Source: an uncultured Mobilibacterium sp.
Lineage (GTDB): Bacteria > Bacillota > Clostridia > Peptostreptococcales > Anaerovoracaceae
Direction of reading: 5' to 3'
DNA: 37,614 nucleotides
Assembly: GCA_947254375.1 (NCBI GenBank)
Contig: CAMYCF010000009.1
Location: 1 to 37,614 of the forward strand
Under the pieces are notes generated by a model. That model was not told the DNA's origin and did not search any database. It saw only the letters and a list, made by a program, of their open reading frames with translations. The translations under genes were made by a program, and so were the position numbers. The first letter of the stretch is position 1; every line of letters starts with the position of its first letter. Below, piece after piece: positions 31,646 through 37,614 of this stretch.

Positions 31646-31829
31646 AATCGCAGGCTGTTATGTTAGTATTTAGTTGTTGGGAGTGTTCCCTGCCGCGGTA
31701 AAAACGGCAGGAGCGGATAAAAAGGGAAAGTCGGTAAAACGACACACACAAGGTAGATCCGGTCAGCGGGGCCATCCCCCGGCCGATCACATATAGGATC
31801 ATCTTTTCTATAGGTAAGGAGGAGTAAAA
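31646..31829 (+). promoter_or_regulatory. Structured leader between the Fur-like gene and rubrerythrin
   Basis: This 184-nt stretch can fold into successive hairpins: CCTGCCG/CGGCAGG (31689-31711), GTCG/CGAC (31730-31743) and a longer one, GATC-C-GGTC pairing GGCCGATC with an inner GGGG/CCCC (31756-31788). A short TATAG/CTATA stem sits just before the ribosome site AAGGAGGAG. No T-run follows any of them, so it is not a standard terminator. I do not recognise a known riboswitch. Confidence 0.35.
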
Positions 31830-32372
31830 ATGGAATTAAAAGGATCAAAGACAGAAAAAAATCTCATGGAAGCATTTGCCGGTGAAAGCATGGCACGCAA
31901 CAAATACACCTACTACGCTTCTAAAGCAAAGAAAGACGGTTATGTACAGATCTCCAAGATCTTTGAAGAGACCGCAGGAAACGAAAAAGAGCACGCTGAG
32001 ATCTGGTTCAAGTATCTCCAGGAAGGCGGCGTGATCGCAGATACCGAGGCGAACCTCAAAGACGCAGCTGCAGGCGAGCACTATGAGTGGACAGACATGT
32101 ATGACCGCATGGCCAAAGAAGCACGCGAAGAAGGATTCACCGAGATCGCAGCACGTTTCGAAATGGTAGCTAAGATCGAAAAAGGTCACGAAGAGCGTTA
32201 TCTCAAGCTCCTGAAGAACGTAGAAGACGGTATCGTATTCTCGAGAGATCAGGACATGATCTGGCAATGTTCGAATTGCGGACATATCGTTATCGGTAAA
32301 AAAGCTCCTGAGATCTGCCCTGTTTGCAGACACCCACAGGCTTACTTCGAGCTTCACAAGGAGAACTATTAA
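31830..32372 (+). CDS. Rubrerythrin
   Basis: 180 residues. Four-helix ferritin-like diiron domain with the Glu/ExxH set (EAFAGESMARNKY; EETAGNEKEHAEIW; EMVAKIEKGHEERY) and a C-terminal rubredoxin module (CSNCGH ... CPVCRHPQAYFE). It reduces hydrogen peroxide in anaerobes using electrons from reduced rubredoxin or a flavoprotein. AAGGAGGAG before the ATG is a strong site and codon use suggests high expression. The flavoprotein and regulator upstream make a coherent peroxide/iron stress set. A terminator follows. Confidence 0.96.
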   Translation: MELKGSKTEKNLMEAFAGESMARNKYTYYASKAKKDGYVQISKIFEETAGNEKEHAEIWFKYLQEGGVIADTEANLKDAAAGEHYEWTDMYDRMAKEAREEGFTEIAARFEMVAKIEKGHEERYLKLLKNVEDGIVFSRDQDMIWQCSNCGHIVIGKKAPEICPVCRHPQAYFELHKENY

Positions 32373-32439
32373 AATAAAAAGTCGGGATACCGCGGCTGAA
32401 TAAAAGCCTGTAAAAACTAATAAACAAGGTATCACCCTT

Positions 32440-32467
32440 CGGGTCGGCGAACGCCGGCCCGATTTTT
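32440..32467 (+). terminator. Terminator after rubrerythrin
   Basis: CGGGTCGGC (32440-32448) pairs with GCCGGCCCG (32453-32461) over 9 bp, loop GAAC, then A and five T (32463-32467). Confidence 0.92.
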
Positions 32468-32862
32468 ATGCCGTTTTCATTTCCTTTTCAACTCCCTTTT
32501 CATCTCATTATTTGTGTCATTTTTGCGATTGTATCTCAAATTGTACATTACCCGTCCCTATTTCATATTCTGCCGAGATATGCGATTTTACGGGGATGTC
32601 TCTTACCCACGTCCTCATGTAAACTGCTGTTTTCAACAGGTTTACGACTTCGCTTTTTACCATGTAAATAAGAGCTTCTTTTTTTACTGTATAACTCCCC
32701 TTCGGACCGTATATCGGTATAGATATATTCGATTGGAATATCATACTATAGTTGTTAAAATCATGGGGATACATGTGTTGAGACTTGTAACGTCTTTTTT
32801 ATCAAGGCGTACAGAGTTTTTACGTTATCGCAAAAAACAAATTTCAGAAAAGGAGTAATTTA
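32468..32862. other. AT-rich 395-nt gap before the surface-protein gene
   Basis: Clearly richer in A+T than its surroundings. It holds a candidate promoter (32733-32761) near its right end. An 85-codon minus-strand frame (32517-32774) is open but has no ribosome site and would run against that promoter; I do not count it as a gene. Nothing else is seen. Confidence 0.5.
32733..32761 (+). promoter_or_regulatory. Candidate promoter of the surface-protein gene
   Basis: TTGGAA (32733-32738), 17 nt, TAAAAT (32756-32761), about 95 nt before the ATG. Confidence 0.5.
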
Positions 32863-34692
32863 ATGAAAAAGAAAATTTCGACACTGCTGCTGATGGCGAC
32901 CCTGATGGTCGCTATGATGCCGGTGACGATGTTTTCGGCGTTTGCTGACAGCAATCCGCAAGTCATTGAAACCTATTACGAAGATAACAACAATGTAGTG
33001 CTTATCTTCGATAAGGATGTACAACTTACGGCGGATGCAAAAAGCCCCACTGCGCTCAGCAGCTCTACAGATGTCGTTCCGTGGAAGGACGGCGACTCGA
33101 TGACATCTTCCGGCAACGAAGTTCATCTTCATCTTGCCGATGCAAACTCATTCGCATCGAAGATCACTTTCAAGCCGGGATCACTTACATCGGGTGGTTC
33201 GCCTGTAACGAGCAGCCCTTACGGTAATTTCCAAACAATGGTCACTATCAAGGCCATAAATACAAAAGCTTCTTATCCTTCCGCAGGCGGCGAGATATCG
33301 TTCACGGTATCCGGCGGTATGCTCTCAAACACGATGAAAGCAGCGGTAATGGAAAAATCTGACGACGGAACTTTCAAAACGTCCGACGTCGTTGCAACTT
33401 TTAATGCAAAAAGTTCGACTTCCGCTACGGTAACGGCGACCTTCCCTGAAAACACGACCGACAAAGAGAAAGTTTATAAGCTCAAACTGACCGGTTATAA
33501 GCATTCGTGGGATTGGATGACGACGAAGCTTGCCGAATCCAACGAGTTTTCAATAGCGGCACCTTCAAGCGGACCGTCAGTACCGGTAGATTCGTTCGAC
33601 GCCACGATCGAATCAGCGGCATACAACGGCCCTAATTCCATTATCGTTGTATTGGACAAATCGGTAAAATTGGCAGGTAACGCCAAAGACCTTATCTGCT
33701 TTACGGATGCGGACAAGGAAACCGAAAAGAGCATCGTACAAACCGATTCCGTTTCCGCAAACAATAACAAGATAATCATCGATATGAAGGATCCGTCGGT
33801 GTACAACAACTATCCTTATATCAAGATAAAGAAAGGTGCCTTGCTCAACGACGACAATGCGGTACTCTCAAAAAATCTTGTATACTACCTCTCCCTTGAT
33901 GCAACCATCCACGACATATATTACTCAACACCTGTGACCTTCGACCATAACGGAGGACACGTTATCGCAAGAATAGACGGAGCCTGGCTCGACAAGGGCA
34001 TGGAAGGGACCGGTAAATCTCCTATAAAAGTAACGGTATCCGGTACCGACGGTTCAACTTTGAATCCTGAGCTCGAAGTCAACAAATTCAACGGCGCGAT
34101 CGCGAGCCTTTCGTTCGATCTGCCTGACAACAAGACGGATAAGACGATCACTTACAGGGTATCTTTCAAAAAAGATTTCACCCCTATTTACGACACGTAT
34201 ATCCAGGGCGGCAAGGAAGAGCTGTCCGTAATGTCGAAGAACGCGACTTCGTTCAACGATACCACTATTTCCGGTATCGTTATATCAGGAGCCTCGGATG
34301 TCGATCCTGCACCTGATAAATATGAGACTACGATGACCGGTGCCGACTACACGCTGAAGCTCGGACTCGACATCTCGGGAACGAACCTCAGCGCAAAGAA
34401 CACGGTAATAAGAATAGTCGACGAAAACGGCGTATATTGGCCGATAATACCTGCATACGAATGCGGAGCGGGGATCAGATGGCAGACTCAGTCGGCATAT
34501 GTTGCAGACAACCCTGAAAAGAACAGACAGCACATCGAGCTCATGCCTCCGAGGACCCTCGGACACGACAGGACATACACCCTCTCCTTCTCTGTCGACG
34601 GAGGAAAGACATTCCTCGATTCACCTGTAGGCAAGGTAACGATCCACAACGACGGAATAATCGATCCGAACTACGGATTTTCCAGCCCATAG
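32863..34692 (+). CDS. Secreted surface protein, N-terminal part up to TAG
   Basis: 609 residues. Signal peptide MKKKISTLLLMATLMVAMMP then VTMFSAFA, with cleavage likely after Ala28. The ectodomain is Thr/Ser/Asp/Lys-rich and beta-like. Two segments look related: NNNVVLIFDKDVQLTADAK (about 42-60) and SIIVVLDKSVKLAGNAKD (about 263-280), each starting a repeat. No enzymatic motif is visible. AAAGGAG lies 8 nt before the ATG. The frame stops at TAG 34690 but continues in the same phase beyond it. If translation ends here the product is secreted without an anchor. Adhesin-like or ligand-binding surface protein is the best guess. Confidence 0.8.
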   Translation: MKKKISTLLLMATLMVAMMPVTMFSAFADSNPQVIETYYEDNNNVVLIFDKDVQLTADAKSPTALSSSTDVVPWKDGDSMTSSGNEVHLHLADANSFASKITFKPGSLTSGGSPVTSSPYGNFQTMVTIKAINTKASYPSAGGEISFTVSGGMLSNTMKAAVMEKSDDGTFKTSDVVATFNAKSSTSATVTATFPENTTDKEKVYKLKLTGYKHSWDWMTTKLAESNEFSIAAPSSGPSVPVDSFDATIESAAYNGPNSIIVVLDKSVKLAGNAKDLICFTDADKETEKSIVQTDSVSANNNKIIIDMKDPSVYNNYPYIKIKKGALLNDDNAVLSKNLVYYLSLDATIHDIYYSTPVTFDHNGGHVIARIDGAWLDKGMEGTGKSPIKVTVSGTDGSTLNPELEVNKFNGAIASLSFDLPDNKTDKTITYRVSFKKDFTPIYDTYIQGGKEELSVMSKNATSFNDTTISGIVISGASDVDPAPDKYETTMTGADYTLKLGLDISGTNLSAKNTVIRIVDENGVYWPIIPAYECGAGIRWQTQSAYVADNPEKNRQHIELMPPRTLGHDRTYTLSFSVDGGKTFLDSPVGKVTIHNDGIIDPNYGFSSP

Positions 34693-34704
34693 GAAATCAA
34701 CAAG

Positions 34705-35343
34705 ATGGTTCCTGTAACCGTAAAATACGTTGATGAAGGCCGAAAAGAAATCGCTAAGGCCGACGTTTACGACAAGGTCTACAACATCACGGAGCTCTAC
34801 ACGCTCGGAATACACCCTAAGGATATAAAGGGCTATAAATACAAGAGCTGCTCCGTATCGAATGACACCTTGAACAACAGCTTCGCAAGAGCACTCAAGG
34901 GACAGCCTGTCGTATACACTTACGAGAAGCTTCCTACCCACGATGTAACGGAAGGTCAGAATTCGTATTGGAGAAAAGGCTCAACAAGCGGTCTCAACTT
35001 CACCACGAACGGCGATTTTGAGTCCATAGGAGAAGTTTCGGTAAAAGGTATAACGAATACCGGCTACAGCCATATTCTCGCCCCTAAGACGGAATACACG
35101 ACCGTAAAAGGCAGCATCAAGCTCACGCTCCTGCCTGCATACCTCGAGCAGCTCGAGCCGGGACAGTACAGCCTCAACGTCACGGATAAAACGGGTACTG
35201 CGACAACTACCTTCACGGTACTTGCCAAAGACGCACCTGAACCGAACCCTACGATAGATCCTAACCCGACCCACCCTGCGCAGCCGGGAACGACGGTAAC
35301 TCCTGCGGGCGGCAAGACGAAGGCCGACGCAGCAGCTAAATGA
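34705..35343 (+). CDS. Middle part of the surface protein, between TAG and TGA
   Basis: 212 codons in phase with the preceding segment. It opens with VPVTVKYVDEGRKEIAKADV and reaches VVYTYEKL, the pattern of a MucBP-type beta-grasp repeat, then a second beta domain and a Pro/Thr linker (NPTIDPNPTHPAQPG). There is no signal peptide and only a poor ribosome site (AGGAAA 8 nt upstream) before this ATG, so independent expression of a useful product is unlikely. The frame is actually open from 34693. Confidence 0.6.
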   Translation: MVPVTVKYVDEGRKEIAKADVYDKVYNITELYTLGIHPKDIKGYKYKSCSVSNDTLNNSFARALKGQPVVYTYEKLPTHDVTEGQNSYWRKGSTSGLNFTTNGDFESIGEVSVKGITNTGYSHILAPKTEYTTVKGSIKLTLLPAYLEQLEPGQYSLNVTDKTGTATTTFTVLAKDAPEPNPTIDPNPTHPAQPGTTVTPAGGKTKADAAAK

Positions 35344-35451
35344 TCTGTTTCGACAGGCGACAGTAGCAACGTCGCGCTCTATGGAACGCTTGCGCTTCTC
35401 GCACTCGCTCTCCTCTTCGGACTTAAGAGAAAGAACGTAAAAGAGAAATAA
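35344..35451 (+). other. Sorting-signal-like C-terminal segment after TGA
   Basis: 35 codons in phase after the TGA: SVSTGDSSNVALYG, a hydrophobic run (TLALLALALLFGL), then KRKNVKEK and TAA. This is the layout of a sortase cell-wall sorting signal with a variant SVSTG in place of LPxTG. It has no start codon of its own and only makes sense as the end of the upstream frame. Confidence 0.8.
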
Positions 35452-35477
35452 GACGCGGCTTGTAAGTCGATAGATTT

Positions 35478-35507
35478 GGGGATGCATGAATAATGCATCC
35501 CCTTTTT
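35478..35507 (+). terminator. Terminator after the surface-protein gene
   Basis: GGGGATGCAT (35478-35487) pairs perfectly with ATGCATCCCC (35493-35502), loop of 5, then five T (35503-35507). Confidence 0.93.
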
Positions 35508-35522
35508 ATCGGCTTTTTCCTT

Positions 35523-35551
35523 TTGACAACGCCGCGCGATAGGTATATATT
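35523..35551 (+). promoter_or_regulatory. Promoter of the cyclophilin-like gene
   Basis: Consensus TTGACA (35523-35528), 17 nt, TATATT (35546-35551); the ATG follows at 35635. Confidence 0.82.
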
Positions 35552-35634
35552 GAAAAATAATGAGTCGTTAGCGCGTATTTTATACCTGATGGGCGAGCGG
35601 CTTTTTTAGATTTTTTATATAAGGAGGGTTTAAG

Positions 35635-36213
35635 ATGAAGGATCCTATTGTAACGCTGAAGCTCAACAACGGGAAAAACATCGTCCTCGAGCTACGGCCC
35701 GAATACGCATACAACGAAGTGTGCAGTTTTATCAGCGCGGCCGAAAACGGATACTACGACAATTTTGCCATACAAAGGATAGTACCCGGCTCGTGGATCG
35801 ACGTGAGCTACAACGCTTTTTTTCGAAGAGAGTGCCAGTATTTTCTTCCGAACAAGATCAAAGAAGAGAGCAAGGGCGAGGTAAAAACGCCTGAGTTCGG
35901 CGACGTGTGCCTCGGATATTTTTCCGATACCGAAGTGTCGGGCGCGGAATTCTTTTTTCCGCTCAGGCGAATCGACGAACTTACGGGAAAGTGCCCCGTC
36001 TTCGCTCAGGTCATCGAAGGCGCGGAGGAGTTACGCCGCATCGAGAAGGTAAAAACTTATCCGAATCCGTACGAAAGCGTTGAGATCAACGTTCCTGCGG
36101 TCCCGGAGATCATCGTCTCCGCCGAGGTCGAGACTTTCGGAGAGATTTATCCGGAGCCCGAAAAGTTCTTCCCGGATCCGGTCCCGTCCAACTGGCCTGT
36201 CTTCGCGGAGTAA
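35635..36213 (+). CDS. Divergent cyclophilin-type peptidyl-prolyl isomerase-like protein
   Basis: 192 residues, no signal peptide. The opening PIVTLKLNNGKNIVLELRPE, then FISAAENGYYDNFAIQRIVPG, aligns with the cyclophilin block FISLVKKGFYDGLIFHRVIPG, keeping the catalytic Arg (IQRIV). The next active-site segment, normally FMIQGGD, reads SWIDVS, and the usual GxxSMAN/FFI core is reshaped (GDVCLGYFS...GAEFFFPL). It may be a weak isomerase or only a binding protein. A Pro-rich acidic tail follows about 165. GGAGGG precedes the ATG. Confidence 0.75.
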   Translation: MKDPIVTLKLNNGKNIVLELRPEYAYNEVCSFISAAENGYYDNFAIQRIVPGSWIDVSYNAFFRRECQYFLPNKIKEESKGEVKTPEFGDVCLGYFSDTEVSGAEFFFPLRRIDELTGKCPVFAQVIEGAEELRRIEKVKTYPNPYESVEINVPAVPEIIVSAEVETFGEIYPEPEKFFPDPVPSNWPVFAE

Positions 36214-36261
36214 AGCGGAGTAAAAATATCATATTGAAGTTATGGAATTAGGAGGTGAATC

Positions 36262-37437
36262 ATGCCTGATATTTTAGCATTCACTATTTTTGCACTTATA
36301 TTCACTGTCGGCGAATACATCGCCGTAAAAACAAAAGCGAACGTTGACGTCGTACTCTTCGTCGCGGCCGCCCTGCTCGTGGCCTTCTGGCTCGGACTGC
36401 CGGGAGAGATCTACGACAAATCCGGCATCATGCCGATGGCCGGTATCATCATCACCCTTCTGATCGTCGGAATGGGAAACATGATAGACTTCGCCGAGCT
36501 CAAGCGCCAGTGGAAGACCGTCTGCGTCTCGATCATATCGCTGACTGCGGCGTGCTTTGCGCTCGCTTTTATCGGACAGCATTTTATCGGAAGGGATTAC
36601 GCGCTGGCGGGCACCCCTATTTTCAGCGGCGGACCTGCTGCCACGCTCGCTATGAAGACGATTTTACAGAGCAAAGGCAAACAATACCTTTCGGTATATA
36701 TAACCATGCTGCTCGGACTTCAGGGCCTCGTAGGTATCCCGGTATCATCGCAGTTCCTCAAAAGAGCCGGTAAAGCGTTCAAAAATAACCCGGAAGAGTT
36801 CCTTCTTTACGAAAACGCCATGGTCGAAGATACGGTCGCTGACAAAAAAAGATGGATACATTTCCCTGCATCCCTCGACCGCCCTTCCTTCCACCTCATG
36901 AAGCTGGGCTTCGTCGGCGTCGTAAGTTTCTATACATCGCAGCTGCTTCTCAAGCTCACGGGGCTGAACATAAGCTACATCATCGTAGCTCTCATCCTGG
37001 GAACGGTCTTCACCGAGATCGGCTTCCTCGACAGGGACACGCTCGGTAAAACGGATTCGAACGGAATGATCCTTTTCCTGACCGTTATCATCCTGTTCTC
37101 GGACTTCGCGAGCACATCGCCGTCCGACATACTCGGGCTACTCAAGCCTATGGCATTCATCCTGCTCGTCGGAACGTTCCTCGGCTGCATCACCGGAGCC
37201 ATCTGCGGTAAAATATTCAAGATCGAGACCAACCTCGCGATCGTAATGTGCCTCACGTGCATGTACGGCTTCCCTGCAACGATGTACCTTTCAATGGAAG
37301 TTGCGGATGTTACAGGCGAGACGCCTGAAGAGAAGCGCATCATCGAGAACTATCTCCTCCCTAAAATGAATATCGCCGGTTTCGTTACGGGAAGCTTCGC
37401 TACCGTCCTCGCGGGCATATTCGGAGGCATGATGTAA
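36262..37437 (+). CDS. Polytopic membrane protein, transporter-like, family not identified
   Basis: 391 residues with about ten hydrophobic segments and short loops. Two features recall carriers with inverted repeats (glutamate/Na+ or similar permeases): the re-entrant-type stretch IFSGGPAATLAMKTILQ near 120-138 and an equivalent block MYGFPATMYLSMEVA in the second half. A charged cytoplasmic loop lies near 180-215 (NNPEEFLLYENAMVEDTVADK). Secondary transport is inferred; no substrate can be assigned. AGGAGGTGAAT lies directly before the ATG. It is 48 nt after the cyclophilin-like gene and probably co-transcribed with it. Confidence 0.7.
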   Translation: MPDILAFTIFALIFTVGEYIAVKTKANVDVVLFVAAALLVAFWLGLPGEIYDKSGIMPMAGIIITLLIVGMGNMIDFAELKRQWKTVCVSIISLTAACFALAFIGQHFIGRDYALAGTPIFSGGPAATLAMKTILQSKGKQYLSVYITMLLGLQGLVGIPVSSQFLKRAGKAFKNNPEEFLLYENAMVEDTVADKKRWIHFPASLDRPSFHLMKLGFVGVVSFYTSQLLLKLTGLNISYIIVALILGTVFTEIGFLDRDTLGKTDSNGMILFLTVIILFSDFASTSPSDILGLLKPMAFILLVGTFLGCITGAICGKIFKIETNLAIVMCLTCMYGFPATMYLSMEVADVTGETPEEKRIIENYLLPKMNIAGFVTGSFATVLAGIFGGMM

Positions 37438-37494
37438 AAATTTCGCTTCTGTCGATAAAAATATCAACGGGCACACAAAAGACCCGTAAACCTT

Positions 37495-37528
37495 AAAAAA
37501 AGAGAGCATCACGCGATGCTCTCTTTTT
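37495..37528. terminator. Bidirectional terminator
   Basis: AGAGAGCATC (37501-37510) pairs with GATGCTCTCT (37515-37524), loop of 4, flanked by A-run on the left and T-run on the right. It ends the membrane-protein transcript and, on the other strand, the tRNA-Glu transcript. Confidence 0.92.
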
Positions 37529-37542
37529 CTGATGTTTTCTGA

Positions 37543-37614
37543 TGGTGACCCCACCGGGACTCGAACCCGGGTTACCGCCGTGAAAGGGCGATGTCTTAAC
37601 CGCTTGACCATGGG
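37543..37614 (-). tRNA. tRNA-Glu (UUC), 5' end cut by the window edge
   Basis: Minus strand with encoded CCA (37543-37545). Loop CTTTCAC between TCGCC and GGCGG gives anticodon TTC; the T-arm has GGTTCGAGTCC. About three acceptor bases at the 5' end lie outside the window. Confidence 0.93.

Larger units (their letters stand above)
32863..35451 (+). pseudogene. Secreted surface-protein gene interrupted by in-frame TAG and TGA
   Basis: One reading frame runs from ATG 32863 to TAA 35449-35451 (863 codons counting the stops) and is interrupted only by TAG at 34690-34692 and TGA at 35341-35343; there is no frameshift. The three open segments make sense as one protein: signal peptide, beta-rich repeat ectodomain, MucBP-like domain, Pro/Thr linker, then a sortase-type tail (TGDSS, hydrophobic stretch, KRK). 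Both stops therefore look either like recent nonsense mutations or like sites of read-through or recoding. Other genes here use TAG and TGA as normal stops, so the genetic code is not changed globally. Confidence 0.75.

Noticed and set aside
31715..31790. Cobalamin-riboswitch-like words (aaaagggaaagtcggt) in the rubrerythrin leader
   Set aside because: The conserved second half of the cobalamin element is missing and rubrerythrin is not a usual target; resemblance is likely chance.
32517..32774. 85-codon minus-strand frame in the AT-rich gap
   Set aside because: Amino-acid composition is plausible, but there is no ribosome site, no promoter, no neighbour in the same direction, and a plus-strand promoter lies across its start.
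35341..35380. TGA plus hairpin as a selenocysteine site
   Set aside because: The hairpin is too close and too short for a normal bacterial SECIS, Sec is not expected before a sorting signal, and the separate upstream TAG would not be explained. Kept only as an idea in the main finding.

Overview
The window reads as chromosomal DNA of a low-GC-lineage (Firmicutes/Clostridia-type) anaerobe, despite a base composition near 50% GC. The pointers are purine-rich Shine-Dalgarno sites in front of nearly every gene, an ispH-rpsA (IspH-ribosomal S1) fusion, the gene run yraN-comM-dprA-topA-hslV-hslU, a Gram-positive-style Tad/Flp pilus locus without secretin, rubrerythrin with a Fur/PerR regulator, and a sortase-type C-terminal tail. 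I cannot name the genus from sequence alone; a gut Eubacteriales/Anaerovoracaceae-like organism would fit. Genes are dense and mostly in order, with no insertion sequence, phage, CRISPR array or plasmid function visible.

Layout. 1-35 is the 5' part of a tRNA (probably Val). 114-7846 (minus) is a housekeeping run read right to left: yraN, comM, dprA, topA, hslV, hslU, yigZ (DNA processing, supercoiling and a two-part ATP-dependent protease). A Cof-type HAD phosphatase with its own terminator follows (8097-8948, minus). 9134-13458 (plus) is trkA followed by two trkH paralogues (K+ uptake). It converges on rnr (RNase R), the ispH-rpsA fusion and eno (13550-19251, minus). 19334-26570 (minus) is a Tad/Flp pilus operon: TadZ-like protein, CpaF ATPase, TadB, TadC, a 53-residue Flp pilin, TadE, a DUF5702-type protein, a second TadE-like protein with two metal-binding-like tails, and a DUF6382-like protein. 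A tRNA-Leu and an L,D-transpeptidase with a giant acidic cytoplasmic domain follow (26699-29563, minus).

29835-32372 (plus) is an oxidative-stress/iron module: a rubredoxin-glutamate-synthase-like flavoprotein, a Fur/PerR regulator and rubrerythrin. A strong promoter with a near-consensus Fur-type 7-1-7 operator just downstream of its -10 leads it. 32863-35451 is a secreted surface-protein gene whose one reading frame is cut by TAG and then TGA, yet continues intact to a sorting-signal-like tail. A divergent cyclophilin, a polytopic membrane protein and a tRNA-Glu close the window.

The most notable observations are: (1) the twice-interrupted but otherwise intact surface-protein frame; (2) the duplicated H-x3-C-x22-C-x2-C module on a pilus pseudopilin; (3) strong excess of the hexamer GTAAAA/TTTTAC on both strands, including in coding DNA; (4) several short perfect tandem duplications sitting on start or stop regions of genes; (5) the Fur-operator-controlled rubredoxin/Fur/rubrerythrin module. 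All functions are assigned by reading motifs by eye; no database search was run.
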